Source of the DNA: Bursaphelenchus xylophilus
Taxonomy: Eukaryota > Nematoda > Chromadorea > Rhabditida > Aphelenchoididae
Direction of reading: 5' to 3'
Assembly (NCBI GenBank): GCA_904066235.2
Contig: CAJFCV020000006.1
Coordinates: 1-64,000, forward strand
Length of the DNA: 64,000 nt
Shown: in pieces, positions 15,001 to 25,366 of the stretch
Numbering within the stretch: the stretch's first letter is position 1
Layout of the letters: each line of letters starts with the position of its first letter
Program-made: the position numbers and the translations under genes
Notes under the pieces: generated by a model
Told to the model about the DNA's origin: nothing
What the model saw: the letters and a program-made list of their open reading frames with translations, nothing else
Databases searched by the model: none

Positions 15001-18000
15001 TCTTTTTGTAGTATGTTTCTAATGTCGTGTTATCCAATTTCCTACCCACTGTTTTTTAATTTCCAAGCTCGCTCTGGCGATTTCGGTCTTTACCGGCAGA
15101 TAGGTGCCGGACAGGCGAAAAAAAACTAAAATCGTCGTAAGAATTTACAGTACGCTTATATTCACTGAATTCTTTTTGTAGTATGTTTCTAATGTAGTGT
15201 TATCCAATTTCCTACCCACTGTTTTTTAATTTCCAAGCTCGGTCTGGCGATTTCGGTCTTTACCGGCAGATAGGCGCCGGACAGGCGAAAAAAAACTAAA
15301 ATCGTCGTAAGAATTTACAGTACGCTTATATTCACTGAATTCTTTTTTTATTATGTTTCTAATGTAGTGTTATCCAATTTCCTACCCACCGTTTTTTAAT
15401 TTCCAAGCTCGGTCTGGTGATTTCGGCCTTTACCGGCAGATAGGCGCCGGACAGGCGAAAAAAACTAAAATCGTCGTAAGAATTTACAGTACGCTTATAT
15501 TCACTGAATTCTTTTTGTAGTATGTTTCTAATGTCGTGTTATCCAATTTCCTACCCACTGTTTTTTAATTTCCAAGCTCGGTCTGGCGATTTCGGTCTTT
15601 ACCGGCAGATAGGCGCCGGACAGGCGAAAAAAAACTAAAATCGTCGTAAGAATTTACAGTACGCTTATATTCACTGAATTCTTTTTGTAGTATGTTTCTA
15701 ATGTCGTGTTATCCAATTTCCTACCCACTGTTTTTTAATTTCCAAGCTCGCTCTGGCGATTTCGGTCTTTACCGGCAGATAGGTGCCGGACAGGCGAAAA
15801 AAAACTAAAATCGTCGTAAGAATTTACAGTACGCTTATATTCACTGAATTCTTTTTGTAGTATGTTTCTAATGTAGTGTTATCCAATTTCCTACCCACTG
15901 TTTTTTAATTTCCAAGCTCGGTCTGGCGATTTCGGTCTTTACCGGCAGATAGGCGCCGGACAGGCGAAAAAAAAACTAAAATCGTCGTAAGAATTTACAG
16001 TACGCTTATATTCACTGAATTCTTTTTGTAGTATGTTTCTAATGTCGTGTTATCCAATTTCCTACCCACTGTTTTTTAATTTCCAAGCTCGCTCTGGCGA
16101 TTTCGGTCTTTACCGGCAGATAGGCGCCGGACAGGCGAAAAAAAACTAAAATCGTCGTAAGAATTTACAGTACGCTTATATTCACTGAATTCTTTTTGTA
16201 GTATGTTTCTAATGTAGTGTTATCCAATTTCCTACCCACTGTTTTTTAATTTCCAAGCTCGGTCTGGCGATTTCGGTCTTTACCGGCAGATAGGCGCCGG
16301 ACAGGCGAAAAAAAACTAAAATCGTCGTAAGAATTTACAGTACGCTTATATTCACTGAATTCTTTTTGTAGTATGTTTCTAATGTCGTGTTATCCAATTT
16401 CCTACCCACTGTTTTTTAATTTCCAAGCTCGCTCTGGCGATTTCGGTCTTTACCGGCAGATAGGTGCCGGACAGGCGAAAAAAAACTAAAATCGTCGTAA
16501 GAATTTACAGTACGCTTATATTCACTGAATTCTTTTTGTAGTATGTTTCTAATGTAGTGTTATCCAATTTCCTACCCACTGTTTTTTAATTTCCAAGCTC
16601 GGTCTGGCGATTTCGGTCTTTACCGGCAGATAGGCGCCGGACAGGCGAAAAAAACTAAAATCGTCGTAAGAATTTACAGTACGCTTATATTCACTGAATT
16701 CTTTTTGTAGTATGTTTCTAATGTCGTGTTATCCAATTTCCTACCCACTGTTTTTTAATTTCCAAGCTCGCTCTGGCGATTTCGGTCTTTACCGGCAGAT
16801 AGGCGCCGGACAGGCGAAAAAAAACTAAAATCGTCGTAAGAATTTACAGTACGCTTATATTCACTGAATTCTTTTTTGTAGTATGTTTCTAATGTAGTGT
16901 TATCCAATTTCCTACCCACTGTTTTTTAATTTCCAAGCTCGGTCTGGCGATTTCGGTCTTTACCGGCAGATAGGCGCCGGACAGGCGAAAAAAAACTAAA
17001 ATCGTCGTAAGAATTTACAGTACGCTTATATTCACTGAATTCTTTTTGTAGTATGTTTCTAATGTCGTGTTATCCAATTTCCTACCCACTGTTTTTTAAT
17101 TTCCAAGCTCGGTCTGGCGATTTCGGTCTTTACCGGCAGATAGGCGCCGGACAGGCGAAAAAAAACTAAAATCGTCGTAAGAATTTACAGTACGCTTATA
17201 TTCACTGAATTCTTTTTGTAGTATGTTTCTAATGTCGTGTTATCCAATTTCCTACCCACTGTTTTTTAATTTCCAAGCTCGCTCTGGCGATTTCGGTCTT
17301 TACCGGCAGATAGGTGCCGGACAGGCGAAAAAAAACTAAAATCGTCGTAAGAATTTACAGTACGCTTATATTCACTGAATTCTTTTTGTAGTATGTTTCT
17401 AATGTAGTGTTATCCAATTTCCTACCCACTGTTTTTTAATTTCCAAGCTCGGTCTGGCGATTTCGGTCTTTACCGGCAGATAGGCGCCGGACAGGCGAAA
17501 AAAAACTAAAATCGTCGTAGAATTTACAGTACGCTTATATTCACTGAATTCTTTTTGTAGTATGTTTCTAATGTCGTGTTATCCAATTTCCTACCCACTG
17601 TTTTTAATTTCCAAGCTCGGTCTGGCGATTTCGGTCTTTACCGGCAGATAGGCGCCGGACAGGCGAAAAAAAACTAAAATCGTCGTAAGAATTTACAGTA
17701 CGCTTATATTCACTGAATTCTTTTTGTAGTATGTTTCTAATGTCGTGTTATCCAATTTCCTACCCACTGTTTTTTAATTTCCAAGCTCGCTCTGGCGATT
17801 TCGGTCTTTACCGGCAGATAGGCGCCGGACAGGCGAAAAAAACTAAAATCGTCGTAAGAATTTACAGTACGCTTATATTCACTGAATTCTTTTTTTATTA
17901 TGTTTCTAATGTAGTGTTATCCAATTTCCTACCCACCGTTTTTTAATTTCCAAGCTCGGTCTGGTGATTTCGGCCTTTACCGGCAGATAGGCGCCGGACA

Positions 18001-18345
18001 GGCGAAAAAAAACTAAAATCGTCGTAAGAATTTACAGTACGCTTATATTCACTGAATTCTTTTTGTAGTATGTTTCTAATGTCGTGTTATCCAATTTCCT
18101 ACCCACTGTTTTTTAATTTCCAAGCTCGGTCTGGCGATTTCGGTCTTTACCGGCAGATAGGCGCCGGACAGGCGAAAAAAAACTAAAATCGTCGTAAGAA
18201 TTTACAGTACGCTTATATTCACTGAATTCTTTTTGTAGTATGTTTCTAATGTCGTGTTATCCAATTTCCTACCCACTGTTTTTTAATTTCCAAGCTCGCT
18301 CTGGCGATTTCGGTCTTTACCGGCAGATAGGCGCCGGACAGGCGA
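1..18345 (+). repeat. ~170-bp satellite array, left block (about 107 monomers, + orientation)
   Basis: This block is an uninterrupted head-to-tail array with a period of 170-173 bp; most of the length change comes from an A-run of about 6-9 bases. Each monomer reads: A-run, CTAAAATCGTCGTAAG, a segment with an EcoRI site (GAATTC), a T-run, a CCAATTTCCTACCCA block, and a GC-richer end with CCGGC...GCCGG and usually the palindrome GGCGCC. Variants recur at fixed places: TAATGTAG or TAATGTCG, CTCGGTC or CTCGCTC, GGCGCC or GGTGCC, ATCGTCG or ATCATCG, and a distinctive type with TTTTTTTATTATG, CCCACCG and TCTGGTGATTTCGGCC. Short open frames in the array are chance products of the monomer. I see no gene. 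It runs into the scaffold gap on the right. It is the same family as 38137-64000, in the opposite orientation to most of that block. Confidence 0.98.
5270..6632 (+). repeat. Two consecutive copies of a 4-monomer higher-order repeat in the left satellite
   Basis: Four monomer types follow in a fixed order: (A) TAATGTAG with CTCGGTC; (C) TTATTATG with CCCACCG and GGTGATTTCGGCC; (D) TAATGTCG with CTCGGTC; (B') TAATGTCG with CTCGCTC and GGTGCC. The order A-C-D-B' runs twice in succession here with a period of about 680 bp. It recurs near 13250-13930 and 15120-15790, with B-C-D-B' near 6800-7470. This is local higher-order structure, probably made by unequal exchange. Confidence 0.75.
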
Positions 18346-18815
18346 NNNNNNNNNNNNNNNNNNNNNNNNNNNNNNNNNNNNNNNNNNNNNNNNNNNNNNN
18401 NNNNNNNNNNNNNNNNNNNNNNNNNNNNNNNNNNNNNNNNNNNNNNNNNNNNNNNNNNNNNNNNNNNNNNNNNNNNNNNNNNNNNNNNNNNNNNNNNNNN
18501 NNNNNNNNNNNNNNNNNNNNNNNNNNNNNNNNNNNNNNNNNNNNNNNNNNNNNNNNNNNNNNNNNNNNNNNNNNNNNNNNNNNNNNNNNNNNNNNNNNNN
18601 NNNNNNNNNNNNNNNNNNNNNNNNNNNNNNNNNNNNNNNNNNNNNNNNNNNNNNNNNNNNNNNNNNNNNNNNNNNNNNNNNNNNNNNNNNNNNNNNNNNN
18701 NNNNNNNNNNNNNNNNNNNNNNNNNNNNNNNNNNNNNNNNNNNNNNNNNNNNNNNNNNNNNNNNNNNNNNNNNNNNNNNNNNNNNNNNNNNNNNNNNNNN
18801 NNNNNNNNNNNNNNN
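18346..18815. other. Assembly gap (470 N)
   Basis: All bases are N. The gap lies between the left satellite, cut within a monomer just after GGACAGGCGA, and base 23 of the first element copy. The true 5' junction of the element array is therefore not visible. The distance, and even the adjacency, of the two sides rests on scaffolding. Confidence 1.
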
Positions 18816-18931
18816 AAGGGACTCAAGTTACACGTCGACAGCGAACCAATACACAGATCGTAATTCGCGGCAATAAGAACCCCTTCGACGACGACTACAA
18901 TACAAACAATCCGTTTTCCCCTTACTACAAC

Positions 18932-18936
18932 TTCAG
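18932..18936 (+). promoter_or_regulatory. Possible spliced-leader acceptor TTCAG, copy 1
   Basis: TTCAG/G lies 10 nt upstream of the chosen ATG, after a moderately pyrimidine-rich stretch. In nematodes many mRNAs receive a trans-spliced leader at such a site close to the start codon. This would explain why translation starts at this ATG although the frame is open further upstream. No transcript evidence is available, and a cis acceptor for an unseen 5' exon is equally possible. Confidence 0.35.
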
Positions 18937-18946
18937 GCGCGAAAGA

Positions 18947-21900
18947 ATGAACCATCGTGTAATGTTGTCTCCCGACCAGTCAATGGGGTTCAAGTTTAAA
19001 ACAAAGCCCATTGTGCCATTCACGTGGATACCGACACCGAACAGCGCAGACCCCACCGCACAGGAGGACTACTTTCGCCGCCTTCTTATCCTATTCGGCC
19101 CTCCATGGCGAAACGAGGAGACATTGGCCTTCACCACGAACAATTACAAGGCGACGTGGAACCATTTTGCTGATCAGGAGAGTACCTCATCGGATGAAAA
19201 CAGGCGGAACGGAATAGCCGACGTAAAGCGATTACTGGGACAATACTACCGCGTTTACAAGTCACGAGATCCACTGTCAGAGAAGGAGATTTGCTTAGCG
19301 AATCAGGACAGCAGCTTACTCACGAGAACTACCCAACAAGCCGGAGGAACAATCATGTCAACAATGAAATCGACACCGGAAAGAGAGGTAGCACAGAAAC
19401 TGAGCACATTAAACGCGGCTCAGAGTGAGGTATTTCACATGGTAAGGCTGACACAATTCCAGAACCTACGCATGTTTAAAGGGGTTATAAATATAGTCAC
19501 TATTTTTAGATGCGGCACAAATATTTAAATCCCGCAACCGAACCGCCCATCTACGTTTGTGTAACTGGAGAACCAGGCGTTGGGAAGACTTTCTTGATTC
19601 GACGCATCCTTGAGTTCTTCAACAACAGCATCCCCGAATACGATTCAACGGGATTGCCCGTTGTCTTGGCGTTGTCGTTCACCGCGCAAGGCGCCAAAGA
19701 GATGGGAGGGGTTACAATCAACAGCGCCCTCAATTTGCAATTTGACTACGGAACAAAAGTGGCAGAGTATAACCCACTTCAAGCGGTTGTTCAATGCCGT
19801 TTAAAAAACGTGTTTGAGAAATTGCAGTTCGTGCTGATAGATGAAATAAGCGTGGTGAACGCGGAGTTGCTAATGGCGATCAATCTGAGGCTTATTGAAA
19901 TCACCGGAAACTCCGATCCGTTTGGGGGAATGAACATTGTCGCATTTGGCGACTTTTGCCAGAATCCTATCTTCGCAGGAACGCCCGTTTATAAAACAAT
20001 TCCTCCGAATGAGCAACGCAGAATCTTCAAAAATGTGGTCGAACTTCCTGCGCTGTGGTAAGGCAGAATTAAATATTTTCATATTTTTAGTTGCTACTAA
20101 GCGAGTTACTATAAAAACTTGGTTTCAGGGATTTATTCACCTTTTATCCACTCACAATCAATGTCCGCCAGTCAGAGGACAAAGTTTTTGCCAATTTACT
20201 TCATATTCTCAGAACGAGCGGGACAATCCCCGTTGGCGAACTGGCCATCTTGAAAAAAAGGGTAATCCCGTCAAACGTGGGGCTAACACGAGACTTTGCT
20301 GAGCGGTGGAATCCATACGACCACTGCCGCAACGGGGTACTGGTGGCTCAATCCAACGACACAGTACGACGACATAACGCAGAAATCCTCAACAGAGTCT
20401 ATGCGCTGTCTTTGAAAGGAAAATTTGGATCCGTCCACACAACAACAAAGACATTTGCGCCGATCACGATAAAGGCAATAACCTACAACAGCGACGGGGA
20501 GTTGGAAACACGAATCACAGCCGTGGACGACAAGTACTTTCCACCGTGTGCACCGTTCAACTTGAAAATGGCAATAAACGCTCGGGTTGCAATGACCGTA
20601 AACATGGCCCCATTATGTAACTCGCAGCTTGGACGAATAACCAAATTTTTCCACAACAAGACAACATGTGAGGTTGACGGCATTGAAGTTATGTTCGAGG
20701 AGATGGAGGCACCGATTGTTGTACCACGATATACTACGATAGGGTTTGGATGGTGCTCTAATTACATTCGAGAACAATTTCCGCTCACTCTAGCATTTTG
20801 CTCTACTTCGTACAAAGTACAAGGAACTACACAAGCGTCGGTGCATGTGGACGTCAACGATCTTATCAAACATCCTGCCGCGTTATATGTCGCCTTAAGC
20901 CGCGTGAAGAAGGTTGAACAAGTTTTCCTGTCCAACATGTTTCGCACATTGGATCCATTACCAGACGCTTATTTGGTGGCCCATCAAATCGCCTCTCGTC
21001 CAGCCTGTTACAAAAGTGGAACAATATGGGATAAAAAACAGCTGGAACAGGGAATTCCTCGGATTCTGTCCAACGCATTATCTGGGTCGCCAGCACACGT
21101 ACACGACGACGGCCCTGCTGCTTCAAAACCGAACGACGCACAAACAGTGAAAGAGCGAAAGAAACGACACTCGGATCTAGTTGATATACCATTTACCGAA
21201 TCCGGGAAAAAGCAAAGACTAACACCTCAGAGGAGCGAAGCGCGAGGCACAAGTGATGTGATAGGTAAGAGGAAAAAAAAACCTTATACCTTATTTTTAG
21301 GACAAGGATTCTCACTGTCCAATACCTCGGGGACCATATGCTGGCTTAACGCCAGCATTAATTTGCTATACCAACTACCAGCATTTGTTCACATGCTCGA
21401 AATGGAACAGCTAACTCCCGAATTCACAATTCTGCGCGACTCCCTGCTCGAAGAAAATCTGACAGCTTTCCGAGAACATGAAGCAATAGTGGAGGGGTTC
21501 GACGACGATTTGCATAGCCAGATTGATGCAGTTGACTATCTTACCCATTTTCTTCAACGTCATCGTGATATACAGTCAACAGTCAGCTGGAATTACGAAA
21601 TAACCCCACACGCTGGGTGCAGGACCTGTGGCACATCTCAAATGAGAGGATTCCGTCAAAACGTCGATTTAATACGAACTATTCCACGGCCTACAGAACG
21701 GGCAGTCCAAGCCGCCGTACTTGAATCCATGCTTTTGTCTTGTGGAAGGTGTGGCCGAAAATATTCACAAACCATAAATGTGACGTAAGTTCTCCGCATT
21801 ACATTAACAACGAATATTCGGCTTTTAGAATTCCTCCCTCCTTACGACATTTGTTTGTCGTCATAAACAGCCCGAATGTTGACGGAGGGAATCTAGAATT

Positions 21901-23151
21901 TTTGCATGAGTTGGACGATGACAGCATACACATATTTGGGGTTCCGTTTGAATTATGCGCCATTATGAGTCGCATTGGAGAATCCGGAGAGTTTGGACAT
22001 TTTTTCACACGAGTCAAAAATCGCGGAGCAACTTTTGTTGAATTCAACGATTCATCGATCAATTATGCGGTTCCATCAGCTACTGCCGTCGAGAATGCGT
22101 ATGTGGCATTGTTCAGACGGTTGGACGCAGACCCCAATCCCATTGAATGGAGAGAAAGCCGTGTACAAGCCAATCGGGCTGATCCCATCAACAAGCCGCA
22201 ACCTGCATCATCACGCGCATTGCAGGGCGAAAACATCGACATCAATCCGAATGAAATATTACCTTTTTCCAACCCCAACAACTCTTACTGTTGGCTGAAT
22301 GCCGATATGAACGCGATGTGGCAGATGAGAGAGGTTAGAGAATTCATCTTAAACGAGCAGATGGTCTACAACGGGTTGCCAACGTTGAGGAGGGCCATAA
22401 AAGCACAAGATTTGACGGAGTATCGAAAAGCACACCGCGAATTACGCAACCCCAGTAACGGCAATGCAATGTTAAGCACTCCACAATGGGACCCGGTGGA
22501 TGATCAAAGAGACTGCTTGGATTATATATGGGACTTTATATCACTCTTCCCCGCGCTGATGATTCCATTGATTCAGTTTGAAGTCCATGCGACGATCGAG
22601 CCCTGTATCCAACATCCGCAATCAGGCCGAGCTACAATGCAGCAGAAATACGAAGTCTTTTCGGCCGGGAATGTCCCAAAAACCGCTGCATGTCTGTCTG
22701 CTGAAAATGGCAAAATTAACATGTTGGCGCTGCTTACAATGTACACGTATAAGACATGTTCCAAATGTCGTAATGTGAGGCCCGCCGTTAGGAAAGTTAT
22801 GTAAGTTTGAAAAACGAAAATCTCTAAATTGTTTAATTTACGATAGCAAAAGTAATATCGGGGGTTTTCAGGTTCCCAACAACTATGCGGTACCTGTTCG
22901 TAGACATAGAATCAAGTCAAACTCTGTCGCTTCTGGAGGAGGCCGATTATTGGAACATACATATCGAAGGAGAATCATTTGAAATTTGTTGTGTTTTGGT
23001 ACGCATCGAATGTGCCGGAGGGCATCATTATTTTGCACGCGTCTTCGTAAATGGCAGAATTTATGAAGTGGATACGCTAACGGTCAGAAGAATCGAAGGA
23101 GAAAATCCCTTGAAAAACGCAAGATTTTTTATTTTGAGACGTCGTTTATAA
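18947..23151 (+). CDS. Pif1-family helicase fused to two USP-like (C19) domains, copy 1
   Basis: Inferred exons are 18947-19441, 19510-20057, 20129-21264, 21301-21784, 21829-22800 and 22872-23151. Introns are 68, 71, 36, 44 and 71 nt, all GT-AG, and every junction stays in frame (1304 aa). Residues 42-58 carry a Helitron-helicase-like linker (YFRRLL, PPWRNEE). Pif1 motifs follow: LNAAQ (155-159), Walker A GEPGVGKT (185-192), DEIS (276-279), GDFCQNP (312-318), INVRQSED after exon 3 begins, SYKVQGTT (575-582) and VALSRV (602-607). A basic, NLS-like stretch lies near 689-695. USP module 1 has Cys740 in TICWLNA, zinc pairs C833/C836 and C874/C877, His945 in GHFF and Asp962. USP module 2 has Cys1042 in SYCWLNA and a weaker His box near 1263. 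The likely role is ATP-driven DNA unwinding plus deubiquitination in the nucleus, inferred from the domains. The 36-nt third intron has no stop and could be retained (1316 aa). The start is the only ATG after the upstream stop. Confidence 0.82.
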
Positions 23152-23198
23152 ATTCATTGTTTGATTTTGTCGTGCGTCTAAATGTGCATATAAGAGGA

Positions 23199-23204
23199 AA
23201 TAAA
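23199..23204 (+). terminator. Polyadenylation signal AATAAA, copy 1
   Basis: A canonical AATAAA lies 48 nt after the stop codon of the helicase-USP gene, in AT-rich sequence and before the minisatellites. It occurs at the same place in all three copies and probably ends the mRNA upstream of the repeats. Confidence 0.6.
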
Positions 23205-23243
23205 AAATTATTTGGAACCTGCGTATTTGAAATTCCTCTATGT

Positions 23244-23979
23244 AAATTTCTGTAATATGCGTCTATGTAAGAAATGTTTCATTAGGATTTAATTCGAATG
23301 GTCTGGAAAACGCTTACCTGCTTTAGCTCGGCCCTAACTTCTCGCCGGCCTTCGGCCGCCGTCGCACGGCCCTCGCCGTCGCCCTCCGGGCGACCCCCCC
23401 CTCCCACATCCCTCACCTTCTGCGCATAAAAAAATTTCTGTAATATGCGTCTATGTAAGAAATGTTCAGTAGGATTTAATTCGAGTCGTCTGGAAAACGC
23501 TTACCTGCTTTAGCTCGGCCCTAACTTCTCGCCGGCCGCCGTCGCACGGCCCTCGCCGTCGCCCTCCGGGCGACCCCCCCCTCCCACATCCCTCACCTTC
23601 TGCGCATAAAAAAATTTCTGTAATATGCGTCTATGTAAGAAATGTTCAGTAGGATTTAATTCGAGTCGTCTGGAAAAACCTTACCTGCTTGAGCTCGGCC
23701 CTAACTTCTCGCCGGCCGCCGTCGCACGGCCTCGCCGTCGCCCTCCGGGCGACCCCCCCCCCTCCCACATCCCTCACCTTCTGCGCATAAAAAAATTTCT
23801 GTAATATGCGTCTATGTAAGAAATGTTCAGTAGGATTTAATTCGAATCGTCTGGAAAAACCTTACCTGCTTGAGCTCGGCCCTAACTTCTCGCCGGCCTT
23901 CGGCCGCCGTCGCACGGCCCTCGCCGTCGCCCTCCGGGCGACCCCCCCCTCCCTCATCCCTCACCTTCTGCGCATAAAA
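23244..23979 (+). repeat. GC-rich ~180-bp minisatellite, 4 units, copy 1
   Basis: Units start at 23244, 23432, 23612 and 23793 (188, 180, 181 and 187 bp); a short fifth fragment leads into the next repeat. Each begins AAATTTCTGTAATATGCGTC and continues through an AT-rich half to a strongly C/G-rich half. The GC half has a perfect hairpin GTCGCCC-TCC-GGGCGAC and, in units 1 and 4, CGGCC-TTC-GGCCG, then a C-run of about 7-9 and CACCTTCTGCGCAT. The minus strand of every unit carries CAGGTAAG, a perfect 5' splice-site match. No supported gene. Confidence 0.9.
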
Positions 23980-24008
23980 AAATTTCTGTAATGTGCGTCT
24001 AAATAGAC

Positions 24009-25366
24009 AGCCGCAAAAAAATGCAAATTTTGCCTGATTTGCATAAAAGACAAGGGGGTAAAAATTTTTTCTATTTTTCCCATCATGGCGGCACCGAACG
24101 CTTTCGAATGAGCCCACTCACAAGCTTAACGGAGCGAAAATAGAAAGCCGCAAAAAATGCAAATTTTGCCTAATTTGCATAAAAGGCAAGGGGGTAAAAA
24201 TTTTTTCTATGTTTCCCATCATCGCGGCACCGAACGCTTTCGAATGAGCCCACTCACAAGCTTAACGGAGCGAAAATAGAAAGCCGCAAAAAAATGCAAA
24301 TTTTGCCTAATTTGCATAAAAATGAAGGGTGTAAAAATTTTTTTCTATTTTTCCCATCATCGCGGCACCGAACGCTTTCGAATGAGCCCACTCACAAGCT
24401 TAACGGAGCGAAAATAGAAAGCCGCAAAAATGCAAATTTTGCCTAATTTGCATAAAAGACAAGGGTGTAAAAATTTTTTTCTATTTTTTCCCATCATCGC
24501 GGCACCGAACGCTTTCGAATGAGCCCACTCACAAGCTTAACGGAGCGAAAATAGAAAGCCGCAAAAAATGCAAATTTTGCCTAATTTGCATAAAAATGAA
24601 GGGTGTAAAAATTTTTTTCTACTTTTCCCATCATCGCGGCACCGAACGCTTTCGAATGAGCCCACTCACAAGCTTAACGGACCGAAAATAGAAAGCCGCA
24701 AAAAATGCAAATTTGGCCTAATTTGCATAAAAGACAAGGGTGTAAAAATTTTTTTCTATTTTTTCCCATCATCGCGGCACCGAACGCTTTCGAATGAGCC
24801 CACTCACAAGCTTAACGGAGCGAAAATAGAAAGCCGCAAAAATGCAAATTTTGCCTAATTTGCATAAAAGACAAGGGTGTAAAAATTTTTTTCTATTTTT
24901 TCCCATCATCGCGGCACCGAGCGCTTTCGAATGAGCCCACTCACAAGCTTAACGGAGCGAAAGTAGAAAGCCGCAAAAATGCAAATTTTGCCTAATTTGC
25001 ATAAAAGACGAGGGGGTAAAAAATTTTTTCTATTTTTCCCATCATCGCGGCACCGAACGCTTTCGAATGAGCCCACTCACAAGCTTAACGGAGCGAAAAT
25101 AGAAAGCCGCAAAAATGCAAATTTTGCCTAATTTGCATAAAAGACAAGGGTGTAAAATTTTTTTCTATTTTTCCCATCATCGCGGCACCGAACGCTTTCG
25201 AATGAGCCCACTCACAAGCTTAACGGACCGAAAATAGAAAGCCGCAAAAAATGCAAATTTGGCCTAATTTGCATAAAAGACAAGGGTGTAAAAATTTTTT
25301 TCTATTTTTCCCATCATCGCGGCACCGAGCGCTTTCGAATGAGCCCACTCACAAGCTTAACGGAGC
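24009..25366 (+). repeat. AT-rich ~136-bp minisatellite, 10 units, copy 1
   Basis: Ten units (1358 bp in total) each contain AGCCGCAAAAA, the inverted repeat ATGCAAAT-N8-ATTTGCAT, a variable AAGGG(G/T)GTAAAAATTTTT segment, CCCATCATCGCGGCACCGA, CGCTTTCGAATGAGCCC and CAAGCTTAACGGAG. In nearly all units the spacer of the inverted repeat plus its next base contains GCCTAA, the telomeric hexamer. Open frames through the array are products of the repeat. Confidence 0.92.

Noticed and set aside
1..18345. CRISPR-like array of regular repeats
   Set aside because: The ~170-bp units are contiguous with no unique spacers, and the other features are eukaryotic.
18240..18955. Long open frames on both strands across the N gap
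   Set aside because: They exist only because Ns carry no stop codons.
20058..20090. A 33-nt alternative intron 2 ending at TATTTTTAG
   Set aside because: It would bring in a stop (TAA) almost at once; the acceptor TTTCAG at 20128 keeps the frame and the conserved motif.
19937..20302. 121-codon + frame spanning exon 2, intron 2 and exon 3
   Set aside because: It is out of frame with the helicase exons; splicing 20057 to 20129 instead restores the Pif1 motif INVRQSED.
20866..21192. 108-codon minus-strand frame inside the helicase exon, and other antisense frames in the gene
   Set aside because: Shadows of the real coding strand, which has clear Pif1 motifs; the antisense translations resemble nothing I recognise.
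23827..24117. Minus-strand frame with Gly/Arg-rich sequence over the GC-rich repeat (also 30618-30854 and 36985-37233)
   Set aside because: Its composition follows from the GC-rich unit and its end differs in each copy because C-run lengths differ. I kept only the splice-site observation as a finding.
24568..24858. Open frames of about 90 codons through the AT-rich minisatellite (also 31304-31594 and 31851-32117)
   Set aside because: They repeat the ~136-bp unit, change frame with A- and T-run length, and lie after the polyadenylation signal.
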